From assembly GCF_020382885.2 (NCBI RefSeq), contig NC_058499.1, positions 18,585,872-18,649,871 of the forward strand: a stretch of DNA of 64,000 bases, read 5' to 3'. The notes beneath the pieces are model-generated. The model was not told where the DNA came from, searched no databases, and worked only from the letters and a program-made list of their open reading frames with translations. Shown here one piece after another: positions 23,001 through 34,732 of the stretch; the stretch's first letter is position 1, and every line of letters starts with the position of its first letter. The position numbers were made by a program, and so were the translations under genes. The DNA is from Scatophagus argus. Its lineage: Eukaryota > Chordata > Actinopteri > Scatophagidae.

Positions 23001-26000
23001 TTTAAACAGCAATACTCTAACCTGTCGAGGAGGTCAGAACCCCCCCAAGTGGTTACAAAATGATTGTTAATGTACTTACCGCTACTTACTCAGCCTTGTT
23101 TTACGAGGAGATTTCATGCGAACACTGCGTTGTTGAACTGGTGAAATGAGATTTCTGGACAATGGTTATGCATTCTTGCACGTAATATGTTTAAATTTAT
23201 GTTTATGGGAAACTGGCCAATAGGAACATCAGTAGTTTTTAAAGATGTTTCAGTAGGTGTCTCTCTGCCAGCAAACCATTTTATTTTAGTTTTTTCTTTT
23301 TCTCTCTTTTCTTGCAGTTGTGAGTAGTTCATTCATTTCCTTTGTGCATTGCTTTGTGGGAAAATGGGGTGCATCAACAATACACTTGCCAGTGTTATTC
23401 ACAAAGAACATCATATAAACTGTTTTCTTTGGAGGCAAAACCTAACATGAAAGCACCCAAAATGTCCTGATATTGATGTCAGTACCTAATGTCCATGCGC
23501 AGCAATGGCAAGTACAATAGGTTAAAGGTGAAGCTGAAGGTGACTGTATAAACTGTGATGAATATTTTCTCCACCAAAGAAGTCTCACTGCCTTGGGGAT
23601 TTGTTCAAAAACTGTCTGATTGTCTGACTTCTCGCACTGTCGTTAAATACATTGTTGTTATTATAATGGCCAGAGCTACAAAAATAAGACCCAATTAAAA
23701 TGATGCTTTATCTATTTTCCAGTTAAAGCTGTTTAAACCTGTGCATCCTGGGGAGATAATTAGGATGATGTCCTCTCTTTTCTGACGCCGCACAAAACAA
23801 ACCTGAGACAATTCATAGCTTACAGAAAGAGGCACAAACACTGATTACTCTTTCCAGTGTAATACTGGTGTATATATTTGTTTTTTCTGTGTATGCTTTG
23901 TAGCTCAGACAGTGACAAGAACCTCCCTCTGTGGGCTCAGTGGGCCCGGCTGTGGGTTCAGAAGCCATACGTTATTAAGTTTTACACAATGTAGTTTACA
24001 AATGCACAGAATGTCCTAAAGCTGGTAAAGAATACATTAAATTAGTGGAGCTCAGGGGCATTCGCGGTCAATGGTGGCACTGTGGGAGAGAGCTTGTGAC
24101 AAAATGTAACCATATTTGTGACTTTACATTATAGAATAACTAAGATAGTGCAAAGAATTGAAAGAGAGACAGATACCTGATCAGAGTAGAAGAAGCCCAG
24201 GATTGCTATGGCCAGCTGGGTAAGGAAGACCAATGTCAGGCTGAAGGAGAACTAGAGTAAGAAAAGACAGGAATATTAAAACCCAATATGACTAACACAT
24301 ACTCATAACTGACTGTCAGATTTGTTGTTACACATGAGATGTAAGACTTGGCTTTGGATTAAACTGAGCCACCGTATCGGAAGCAAAACATTTTGCCAGT
24401 ATTAGCAATGTGTCTGTAATGTCTATTACTGTCTTGAGGAGGCGAATGTTCTCTCGAAGTGCTCCGATGCAACCACAGAAAGTGATGAAGAACATGACCA
24501 CCCCCACCACAATTAGGATGACAGCCGGGTCGATGAGGAACGTGTCCCGCACCGTGTCTGGCAGAAAAACAGGAACACAACAGCCCCCATTGAGATATCT
24601 GTCCTCTCCTATTCCTACATGTACCTCATTCCCTCCCTGTTTTTATCTCTATTTTCTACCCTTTTTCTAACCTTTCAGATCCAATTTTTTCATTCACTTT
24701 TTTTCTCATCCTCCCTACACTGACTTTGTCTTCATTCTCTTAAAATATCAATGATCCGTTGAGAATTATGTAGGATACAGAGGCGTAATCAGTGAATGGA
24801 GCCCAGGTTAATCCTTTTTGTTGTCCATCTACTAAATGAGGTACACAAGGTAAAATAAGGTAAAAGGCTAACTGATCCACTAAACATGGCAATCTATTGC
24901 TTTGTGTGTGGAGAAGCTCAACAGGTGTTGAACTAAAACAGATCACCATCTCAAACCAGCACAGGTTGGGAGTCTGCAGTGTATGGAGGAACAGATTATC
25001 ACAGATTTTTTTTTTTAATTCACTGTGAATGCAAAGTGGAAGCTGAATTGACCTAACAATGTATGGTGTGGAAAGGGTGTCTCATGTATGTACCTGTAGC
25101 TTTCTGGACTTTAGCATATACCCCAATTGCAACAATCAACAAGGAGAAAACCTAGAGGGGAGAAAAAAAAAGAGGGTAACTGTACAGGTTCGATGGCAAA
25201 AACATTTGAATCAAACAGCACACTGAGCAGATTACTAATTTTCTTTTACGGTTGTTCAGATCTGATTGTGTATCACATTTTGCAAAAAAACATCTAGTTA
25301 GTAGTTAGTTAGTAGCTAGTAGTTCCTAATTGGTTACATGCTACAGTGATGGAAAACCAAACAAGGGCATGGGCGAGTTTGGCAGATTTGGTGCACATTT
25401 TTGGGAAGTACACTTTTTTACTTGCAGAGAGTTAGATGAGAAAATCGATCCACTCCATTGAATCCAGAGCCAGGAGATGGTAAAAATGGTCTCTAAAGCT
25501 CAATGATTTTGCCTTCCTTTGTCTTTTTTATATACTCCGTCCAAAAACCAAAGTGCTTAAATCAGTAAAGTTCCCTGGGTAGCTGTTCCTGCTGCAACAT
25601 TATGCTAACCTAAGCTAATTGTCTCCTGGCTTTGGATTGAAATTTAACACACACACATAAGAGTGGCTGGTGCTCAATTAACTCTTAACAAGAAAAAGTG
25701 TAATTCTCTTAATGTCAAGCTATTCCTTAAGAGTTTGGATAAGACCACATCCACATCCATCTTAATCTTAATTAGCAACTGCAAAATCTAGGAAATCCAC
25801 CAGATATAGGTGTGTAATTCTGTATGTTTTATTTTGTTGTGTGACAACTTCCAGTTTTGAACAGACGGGTGCTGATTATACAGAGCACGTGTAGCTGTGC
25901 AAACACGGCAGTTTATGATAAACAGACAGATGGATGTCAACAGAATGAAAATAACAAAACATATGGATCTCGGTTTTAATCTTTAGAATCTGGAGGGTGA

Positions 26001-29000
26001 TAATTTTGCACACTTGAAGTGTAGATTTCATTTTTCAGACAAACTCAGTCCGTCTGTGATTTCAAAGACAATCCTTCAGAATTCAGAAGTATGAGAGAGT
26101 ATTTCTGTATGGATTTTCCTGTTGAGTCAAAGTTGACCTTGGTTAGAAGTTCACAGTTATTATCCACCCAAGCTTGACTGAACAATGTGTTACTGTTGTA
26201 GGTGGACTATAGAAAAAAAAAAGTCTTCAGTGCCTTGAACAATGGCAGAGACAGAGAGAAAGAGTCAGAAAAATGAAAGAAAGCAATGGTGTGTATGTGT
26301 GGATTCTGAAATGTGCTTTTTTTTCTCCAACAAAAAAAATTACTCAAGAAAACATTACAGTAGCAGAAAAAAAGCTCCTACTGTGTAAAATATTGAACAC
26401 AAAAGAGACGTCGGCAGCCCGCACTGTGCATGCAGTGGATGAGGCAAAGACTATCTCATTTAATGAGGTCTCAAAACAGTGACAACATTCAAGCACAGAC
26501 GGCCGTGTGTGTGTGTGCTTTAAGTAATGGTGTTGCTTGAGGACGTGTTGTAAAGCTGCTGAGGATGTGAGTTCACCCTAACAGAAGTTACACAGTAAAA
26601 CAGCAAGGGGGGAGGGAAATAGGAGGAATTAGAGCTTACTGCTGATTGCATTGTCAACACTAATTTTCCACCTTTCTTTGATTGTTTTTCCCACGTTGAA
26701 TAACAATTGCTTGGCTTTCATTTCTAGCCCCAGATTCACAATGCTCTGATTACTAATTGCATATGTGTCAGTGTGTTTATGACTGTTTGGGTATATAATG
26801 TCTTGTGTCCAGCCTCTATAAATATAGATTTGTTTTGTTTCTGTCTGAAAAGCCTGTATTGAATCTCTGGAGGTCAAGAGGATCCTTGCTCATGACATAG
26901 AGGTGTAATGTTTATTTGTCAACCTTCGCGTCCAGTCTATATTTTGTATACCCTGGAGACGTAAATTGTAACCTTGAAATGCTATGCTTTATCTCCTTCA
27001 AATTGTTGAATCTGTAATCTGCCTTGGACAAAAGAATAGCTCACAAAACATAAGACAGTCTTTAGAACAGTTTCTTCAGAACTGTTTTTTTTTTTTTTTG
27101 AAGTTTTTGAAAGCACAGTTAGTGTTTTAAGGATATTCTTCACTATGTGTAAATGTTTGCACCTGCAGCTCTATTTGTCAGTCTGCCACTGTGAATGCGG
27201 GTGGCAGTGTGCATTTCAGGAGACACATGCACATAGCGAATGTATTCCAGCTCTGTTTTCAGGCTTTTCAGAGGGATGAATAAGGCTTCTCCCGGCAGAT
27301 TGTGTGCCGTGGTGAAAGCCAGCTGAACTGAGCCATGGGGATGCGGGCACAAAGGCCCGATGGATTAGGGCTGCAGTGTTCACTTCTGAGCTTGTGTCTG
27401 ATAAACAAAGTCAACATAGGCCGGGCTGCCGGGACTGCTATTATTGCTGATTGGCTCTAAACATGGTCAGAGAGCGGTACAGTGTTTGTCCCCTTGCTGT
27501 GTTTGTGTAGGAGTGGATGAACAGGGATATGATGGAAGTGTAGAGACTTTGTGAAGCTACAGATGTGATCTCTGTGCTCCGAACAGAGTCTTTCAGGTGC
27601 GTGTATGTGTGTGAAAGCAACAGCTGATGAGGGACAAATGGCCTGATGGATAGTTTCATGCTGCTTCAAAGTATTCCCTATACCTCCTATACCTTTTTAT
27701 TGCAGTCCCAGTGGTATCCTGGCCTTTTAGTTACACTGACAAGCAGCAGTGGAACTTGTATAATTTCAGACTTTTTGCCCTTGGTATATACTGTCTAATG
27801 GTGGTTCAACTTTTACCCATTGCCTTCAGCTGTTTCAACTGTTTGTTGTTGTTGTTATCAATCTATCTTCATTATCATCAAATTTATCTTGTACTTATAT
27901 AATATTTTGTATCTACTGTATTTACTGTCTGTCTGTCAATAATGTAAACATTATTTTTAGCTAACTCTTTTGACATTTCATTCAATACTTTTCGCTTCTG
28001 ACTAACTGTTTATCTATGACATTTAAGGTTATTATTTCAGCTGTGTATCAATGACAATCCTGATTATAAAAAAGTTGAGTTGTTGAGTAAAACATAAGTG
28101 AAAACAGAGTGCAATTACTTGGACAGAAACTATTTTTACCAGCAAGTTTTAAATGTTCCTGAGTCCACGTCGTGATAACCTTTATACAATCATGTGTTTC
28201 ACAGAGTGATGAACATCACAGCATTCTTCCTTGTGCAGACCTGAGCTTTTCCCTTTCATAACCAATCATGATTAAGTGTTATGTGTGTTATCTGTGAACC
28301 TGTTTACCTACAGAGAATTTCATACAGGTGTTTTCTGAGTAGTACACAACTTTCCCAGCCTTTTGTTGGCTCTGTCTCAACTTGTTTAAAACATTTTTAC
28401 AAAAATAAATCATATCAACATATATACTGTCTTTGTGCTGCTTTCACTTGAGTATGTGTCAAGAAGGATGAGCAAAATATCACATTGTTTTATTTTGCTG
28501 TATTTGTACAGCATCCCAGAAATGCCCAGAAATGTATACATTGCTCTCTATTTATCAATTTCATTTAAGCTATCTATATCTTATTTACACACTCTTAATC
28601 TCAATACTGTTCAAGTGATGAATTTATCAAATTGTATTTTCATTCGTTCAGATGATTTTGGCTACTCTATAATTTTGCCATATGTTCACTGGCAACTACA
28701 ACTTTCCACCTGGGGTACTCAATGGTTAGGAATCACTGCTGTGCATAATATGAACTCTAAAGTTGTGCAGTCATGTTCTTAACTATACAGTCAACGACTG
28801 TTTTCAAGTAACAGAACTTGACATAAAATGCATAGAAACATTCAGCTATAGACTACCAGCAGGCTTACCCAGTTGTCAGGTGTTTTGTAGCTTGGTGAGT
28901 CAGTGCTCTACTGATTTGATAAGAATGCACCACTCACCAGTGATGTATGAGCAATCTCAGTGTCCATATATAACTGTAGTAAACTTGAAATAGGTTGCAG

Positions 29001-29394
29001 TGGGGAGGCTGGCTGCTTCTACTGTTTGCAGCCCTGAACACCTACTGTCTGAATTAAATTTCTTCATATTCCTTCATTAATTATTTATGCGCTTTTTTCT
29101 TATGCCTTATTTTTTTTTAAAGTTTGGCTTCATTTTCTTGCAGGTTTGACTTTGTGTGGAAAGCTACAACTCCCTGATGACCAGTAATTTGTATGCTCAG
29201 AAATATTAGGAATATATGGAGCACTGGAGTACCATAATAGTAGTGTTATGATGTGTCAACATGAAGAAAGGTCCTTCAATAGCTCCAATTCTACTCACCC
29301 AAAATAAGAAGCTGAAGAAGAAGAGAAAATATCTGATCCAGGGATTGACAAACGAGAAGGTCTCAGCACGGTTCAGGTTTGGTTTCCTATCCAT
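17003..29394 (-). CDS. tspan33: Tetraspanin-33, complete 8-exon gene (TspanC8 group)
   Basis: Exons in transcript order: 29394-29299, 25151-25094, 24557-24430, 24251-24177, 21065-20970, 20573-20445, 18609-18448 and 17071-17003 (TGA). The splice phases agree and give 270 aa. The N-terminus MDRKPNLNRAETFSFVNPW leads into TM1; TM2 (about 63-82) contains ITFCGCIGALREN; TM3 is in the 75-nt exon 4. The large extracellular loop has FKCCG (about 152-156), ERCAVPYSCC, MCG and GCAD, eight cysteines in all, which defines the TspanC8 group that binds ADAM10 and controls its exit from the ER and its surface activity. TM4 is about 233-258. A glycosylation sequon (NCT) lies in the loop. The match to mammalian TSPAN33 (Penumbra) is strong across INTMCG and LGLALPQ. 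The C-terminal tail is about a dozen residues shorter than I recall for mammals. Fish may carry two copies (a/b), which I cannot distinguish. Confidence 0.92.
18610..20444 (-). other. tspan33 intron 6
   Basis: Intron between the CCG-motif exon and the MCG/TM4 exon. A 162-codon + strand frame at 19235-19723 has no recognisable family features and is not accepted. No repeat family recognised. Confidence 0.5.
20576..20613. repeat. (GA/CT)n microsatellite abutting a tspan33 splice acceptor
   Basis: A 38-bp GA-rich run on the + strand reads (CT)n on the transcript strand. It ends within 3 nt of the exon 6 start at 20573, so it supplies the polypyrimidine tract for the acceptor at 20575-20574. Confidence 0.9.
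21066..24176 (-). other. tspan33 intron 4
   Basis: A 3.1 kb intron. It contains a T-run at about 21538-21554 and a pyrimidine-rich patch near 22475-22530. I see no coding exon, RNA gene or intact mobile element on either strand. Confidence 0.5.
25152..29298 (-). other. tspan33 intron 1, with an old repeat fragment
   Basis: A 4.1 kb intron between the first two coding exons. At about 25390-25630 it contains gagagttagatgagaaaatc and gctaacctaagctaa-like words shared with the MITE at 57321-57877, so this is probably a worn, truncated relative. Nothing else is recognised; several 60-115-codon frames here have no protein-like character. Confidence 0.45.
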
Positions 29395-30400
29395 TGTTTG
29401 TTGGTGTTTTTACAGTCATGTAAAACTACAGTGAATCTTGCTTCAAAACAGTCATCAGATCCAGCCCCACCCCTCAGATACTCAGCCACCACGTGAATCT
29501 GAGAGGAGGGGCTCATTTGCTGGCTGTGGGGGTGTCAGGCGGGCTAAAAAAGGGGGCATGTGGCTGTGACGCTACCCCACCACACTCACAGAGCCCAGAA
29601 CTGTCTATGTAGGCAGATGGGTCAGATTACACAAAAAATATCTCTGGCTGACTGAAGCTGAATGGCTTACAAGCTATGGAGCATTGTCAGCTTGCTGCCA
29701 GGCTACTAGTTTCATCTCCATGAGCTCTCTGTCCTGTTATCTTTATCTGTTTCCTCAAAGTTACTAGATGCCCTCTTGTTTCAATATAAGTCTTCTAGTC
29801 TAAAAATTACAGCTTCAAAGCCAGAGGCTCTCCTGCAGAACTGAACAAAATGACAGTTGACAAAGGCTGGTAAATGACATCTTTGAGAGGAAGGACATCT
29901 AATGCTGTTGAATGACACTAAGCACTTTTTGTTGATTCTACTGCACCGTATCATTTTCTGTCTCAGAGTTTAGCCAAATAACACTCAGATGAATCAAGAA
30001 GTAAAATGTCAGCCCAACTACTCCCCCCCAAAAAAAGAAAAAGAAAGTTACATGGCATGCCATGACGTATAAAACTTTGAGAGCACTCCTGGCTCTCTTT
30101 TAGCTTAAAATTCAAAAATGTAGTATGAACCGATCTTGATAAGGCTCTATTTTTACAGGTGCTTTAACTGGAGTTTTGCCTTGTAGTCATGCTACATCTT
30201 GCTTTAACTTTAACGTCTTCTTTATATGTAAAGGTTGAACTCAGAGAATACATTTTTGTTTTCTTGCCCAGAGTCAGATAAGAGGATTGATATGACTGTT
30301 CTGTAAATCAGCTTTTGCCAGCAGCTGGTTTGCTTACGTTGCCACAAAGATTGGAACCTGGACAGACTGGGAAGTGTAAAAACAGTGGTGTGGTTTCACC
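29395..30400 (-). promoter_or_regulatory. Presumed tspan33 upstream region (E-box, paired GATA motifs)
   Basis: This is the 1 kb upstream of the tspan33 ATG. Visible motifs are an E-box CACGTG at 29490-29495 and two WGATAR motifs 6 bp apart on the tspan33 strand (+ strand ttatctttatctg, about 29737-29749). Mammalian TSPAN33 was described as an erythroid tetraspanin, so GATA sites would be sensible. Such short motifs arise often by chance, and no transcription start is proven. Confidence 0.3.
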
Positions 30401-30407
30401 CAAGTAC

Positions 30408-30900
30408 ACTGTAAATTCTAACGTTAAGTTTACTTAAATTTAGGAAACCGATTACCTTGGGAAAAGTAAGTAAACTAACTTAATTGTGTAAAGTAGTGTG
30501 AAATTGTTATATTTAAGTGAGTTTTACTTGTTTTTTAAGTAAGAACTTAATGTATCTCTGTACAGTTAAATTCAAATCAAGCTTGTTTTTTAAGTAAGAA
30601 CTTAATGTATCTCTGTACAGTTAAATTCAAATCAAGCTGTTGCAACTCAAATATTCTGTGTCACATTAACTTAATATATTCTGCCAAAACAAGCGGACAT
30701 CACTTGAAATTTGTAATATGCTTCACTTGAGGTTGCAATCCACTTCAATAAAGCTGACAGAAACTCAATAAAGATAAGTCACATTAACTTAATATACTGT
30801 GACAAAGTAAGTGAGCAGTACTTAATTTTAAATAAATGCACTTAACATACCTTAGTTTAGCTAACTTAAAAATAAGAATTCGCAAAATGGCATTACAAAC
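30408..30900. repeat. AT-rich dispersed repeat with 55-bp tandem duplication
   Basis: The region is dominated by repeated taagtaagaactta- and ttaacttaatata-like words. Within it, 30527-30581 is repeated exactly as 30582-30636 (55 bp, starting cttgttttttaagtaagaac). The left edge tacactgtaaat recurs, inverted, at the end of the repeat at 34396-34532. This resembles common non-autonomous fish DNA elements, but the family is not identified. Confidence 0.6.
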
Positions 30901-31104
30901 ATGTTTTTTTTTTTTTTTTCAGTATCTGTGAACAACAATAATAATCAACATGCTGTTCATCTGCAAACTTGTCTGGAAAGAGCTCAAAGGTCGAGTTTGG
31001 CTGAACAATTGGGGGGATAGATGAATAAAAAGTCAGAATATCTTTTTAGCACCACATATACTTAGTTTTTAAATGGGGTTTACCAAATTTTACCTCTATC
31101 AAAA

Positions 31105-31230
31105 AAATACATATACTGTCATTTGAATAATACTACTATTATTCAAATTACAGTATATGTATTTTGAATAATATAGTACTATTATTCAAAATACATATAC
31201 TGTAATTTGAATAATAGTACTATAATAGTA
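31105..31230. repeat. Cluster of overlapping palindromes (AT-rich)
   Basis: Alternating inverted copies of a roughly 25-bp word (aatacatatactgtaatttg and its complement) form several possible hairpins. One pair, 31151-31172 and 31181-31202, is perfect over 22 bp with an 8-nt loop (atagtact). A second, imperfect hairpin spans 31105-31164 and a third partial one follows to about 31230. Confidence 0.9.
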
Positions 31231-31616
31231 AAATCCTGTAGTTGTAGTTTGCCTTTCTCTAAATTATTGGCTCAATATTATGTGTTTGGGAGAGAGACTG
31301 AGTGAACGAGTGTGCATATGAGTGAGACAGAAAGAGTGAGTGAAAATCAGTATGTGATGTATGAGTGAGACTTAAAAGTAAGAATGAGCATGAGTGAGGT
31401 GTGCTGACTGGTCTGGGTATAAGATAACAGAAGGCCCTTGATTGAATGTCTCACAGCAACAAACAGACTTTGCAACATTTAGTCTGTAAAAATTTTAAAT
31501 CTGAATAAAACCTGATAATTAAAACTGGATTATTACATAGAACTGTACTTGGACGACATACACCTTCAAAGCAGCAAAATGTAAGTCAGCTCTTTAACAT
31601 TTGTTGCAGAAGCACA

Positions 31617-34252
31617 CTACACTCCAATACTAAACATCATATACTGTTGTCCAAGGTTCAACAATATCTTCTGGATGTGTGTCTCAAATGTGTTCTTCAT
31701 ACCTTTGGAGTAATCCAGATGGGGTGCATAAATTAAGCCGAACAGAAGACAAAGTGCTGGAGAGGTTGTGGGAATCTCATCCATGACAATATTTCCTTCA
31801 AGGATGATTGCAGTGCTGTTAATCAAGGGTGGCGTGTCCTCAGTCATGAAGAACCACAACAGGCACCTGGGTGACGTTACATGCAGAGTCCGAATCCTGC
31901 ATTAAAAATAAAAGAACACAAATAAATTAAGGTAGTTATAGTTTGTTCACTCTTATGATGCACAACATCACATAGAAGAAACATGCACTCTGGAACACTG
32001 TCTTAGAGAGCTCTTTAGATTATGAGCACGTAGAAATGGCTGCATTTCAGCACCAACTCTTAACAAAAAATAAATAAATAAATAAAAATGGCTATACAAC
32101 TTCATCTGGGAAGCTCAGATTTGGCTCAAACTTTGAATGCATTGAAAATTATATAAAACATAGATGTGTTGTTGCAATTTAGTGATATAACCTTCTAAAT
32201 GCAATTCTATATCAGGCAGAAATTGAAATGAAACATTTTCACCATAGACTAAGATGGAAAATCACTTCCCTTCGGCATCACATGTGAGGCATCAAATTTG
32301 TTTGTAACTCCCAACTGATGAAAAATGTGTCACTTGTTTAATGTTGTGACATCCCCACTGAAATATGTTTGGTTTGCAAAGTCTATACAGGCTATAATAA
32401 CTATCTTGACTCAGTTTTTGGGAATTTTACTATCGGCTAAACCTGAGGTCTGATGATGTCCTAAAATGTGCACTGTGCGATGGTCAATCATTATCATTAT
32501 AAATGTACTTACTGAGCAGCTGAGGAAGAATTATTGGAATTATCTCCAGGATACAGGGGCAGACACTGCAGGACAGCAGTGCGTGCTGTGGTGGTGTCAT
32601 TGGTCTCATGGAAAAGATGACAAAAAAGATGACAAAAAAGAATAAGCAGAAGACCATATGAAAGCAAACTAATTTGGAAAAACAAAATTCTGTGGATTCG
32701 TGTGCCCAAGTTACAAAGTTGAATTCTGAAGAATTACTTGTGCTGTAGCAGCAGCTGTAGGCCTAGTTGAAGTTTGCAAGCACACTACCATAAGGTGGAA
32801 ATGAAGAATTTGAAACGGCACTTACTTGTGAGGAGGCGATCGAGCGACTGGCACCAAAAGTTGTCTATATTCTATAAGACAATACCAAAAAACATTTGTC
32901 ACATTTATCATCATTTTTTTACAAAGATTTTTAATGTAATCATTTTGCAATGGTGAATCAAACTAAGACACAAAAATAAACATGAAATAAAAATTACTAA
33001 GAGTGACAATACCGTCTCAGAAGGATTTTGGTCCAGTCTACTGAGAAAGGTTCTTATCAATGAAGCAGCAGTGAGGGAGGAGGTGCAGTGGGACGAAAAG
33101 CTGAGGCTGCTGCTGAGTGGGTCTGGCTGGGTAAGACAGTTATCTGGTACCCTGGTGGCCAATACAGTCTTGGTGACCAAGGGTACCTCTTTCCCATCTG
33201 CCACCAACTTCACTGTCACAGACCCCACCTAAGGCAGGCTATATGGAGAAAAAATAAAAATAAAAAATGTATTAAATCAGTACAATATTAACAGTCATGT
33301 GTTACCACATTCTCGTGTCCTTCATATCTAAGCAAGATTAAATGATGAACTGGTTAATATTGTTTCAATAATTTTTAATTAAAAAAAAATAATTAATTTA
33401 ATTTAATTAAATTTAAAAAAAAATCTTTGTTGGTTTTAGTATTTAGGATCTTATACCACCTACATGAAAAAAACCAAACTGGGTAAAGTCACTAGTCCGT
33501 GTCAGGCGTCAGCATTTATCAAAATACTGTAGTTATAAATAAGTGTAAATATTATTGAGTGTAATGTACGGTTGTGGCGGCTATGATAACATGTTATTTT
33601 AGAAAAGTACGACGGCAGCGCTCGACTTCCGTGCTCATCGCGGCTCCACTTGCCGGCGACGGCCGAGCATCGGCCCGCTGCTCCAGCGCTTCACTCGGCC
33701 TGCATTTCCCTTTCTCTACTGGGTCAGTTATGACCGCTGTCTGGAGCAGCGGACGTGTACTGAGCCCGAGAAGAAGCGCTCAATTTGAATATTGTGTCTA
33801 TAAAGTGCGACGAACAAACCTTAACTGACGTTACACACACCCCGTTTGAACTGACTTTGGCTAATGTTTACGACCCAGCACGAGCATGACTGCGCCCTGA
33901 CACACTTGTAAATTCTGCTGCCTGGAACTGAGGCACGGAGCCGGAGCCGCCGACCATAGACTGTTACACTGGTTAACTCATACAGCTAAATTAGCAGCTC
34001 GTCGTAATCCAGCAGCTAACAGACAGGAATCGGCGGATACATGTTAAATATTAACACTACACTGGGGCTCGGTCCAGACAGAGTCAAAGCACTTTTAATC
34101 GGATTCGCTCATGCTGAACTCGCACAGACACACACAAGCTAACACGCCAACAGAAAGACGGAAAGTCAGATATGTCAGCTTTCTTCGAACAACTCTTATT
34201 TCAAACATTAAATTATATTGTCAACATTACAAACAAAAGCTTTAAACTTACC
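31617..34252 (-). CDS. Spliced fish gene of the 'SAMD3-like' uncharacterised family (5' coding start unresolved)
   Basis: Putative exons in transcript order: 5' exon ending at 34252 (donor gtaagt), then 33228-33013, 32864-32826, 32604-32513 and 31896-31617 (TAG). With these boundaries the last four exons keep one open frame (about 208 codons), and the codon split between the last two (CA|G) is consistent. The C-terminal part reads TNDTTTARTAVLQCLPLYPG, then TPPLINSTAIILEGNIVMDE and LFGLIYAPHLDYSKGMKNTF. From memory this is the tail of a family expanded in fish and often labelled SAMD3-like or uncharacterised; function unknown. No in-frame ATG is seen before the last exon, and the final residues diverge from the usual family ending. 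The locus could therefore be a real gene with a missed exon, a truncated paralogue, or a decaying copy. The exon at 32864 has an alternative acceptor at 32871. Confidence 0.5.
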
Positions 34253-34390
34253 GAAATCAACGCTGGAGTCAGCCTTCGGTGAGAGCACTGGGGCCAGGTG
34301 CACGACTTTGACCTCTTGCGTTCGAATGAGTTTGGCGGTAGCGGTAGCTGCGCGCTAACCGGAAATGGACATGCGCACTGGGGTGCACAG
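33570..34390 (-). promoter_or_regulatory. CpG-rich promoter region of the SAMD3-like locus
   Basis: This segment is visibly richer in G+C and CpG than anything around it (for example cggcgacggccgagcatcgg near 33653 and gcggtagcggtagctgcgcg near 34336). It contains the 5' exon with its donor at 34252-34250. The island extends into the first intron, as is common for vertebrate CpG promoters. Both strands might be transcribed. An 84-codon + strand frame at 33574-33828 shows no family features. Confidence 0.55.
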
Positions 34391-34395
34391 CTCTG

Positions 34396-34532
34396 TCTCG
34401 CTACACACTCAAAAAAAACAAGTGTGTATAACTTAACAAGTATGTGGGTAAAAAGTGCAGAAAATTTGATGAGAGAAAGTAAACTTAAAAAACTAGTATT
34501 AATTAAGTTAAGGACATTGCATTTACAGTGTA
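34396..34532 (-). repeat. Short AT-rich repeat related to 30408-30900
   Basis: Read on the minus strand it begins ttacactgtaaat and continues with ttaagtttac words like those at 30408, ending in a cttgtttttttt tract. It sits directly upstream of the CpG-rich promoter. I infer a small non-autonomous element; family not identified. Confidence 0.4.
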
Positions 34533-34732
34533 ACATAACAGCATTACAACATGTTGTTTTTACACTTTTTGTATGAATTAAACAAATTATAACATGTTAG
34601 AGGTGCTCTTTGGCAGATTAGCCAATGGCCCTCGTGTGTTGTGAATGCTAAACTTGACCTGATTGTTTTTTGCCACATTTTGTCTGTTGATCCTATTGAA
34701 GGCCAAGTGTCCAGGACCGAGTTTTGGAAACC

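Noticed and set aside
33574..33828. 84-codon plus-strand frame in the CpG-rich region
   Set aside because: GC-rich sequence has few stops. No homology is recognised, and no donor fits the end of the frame.
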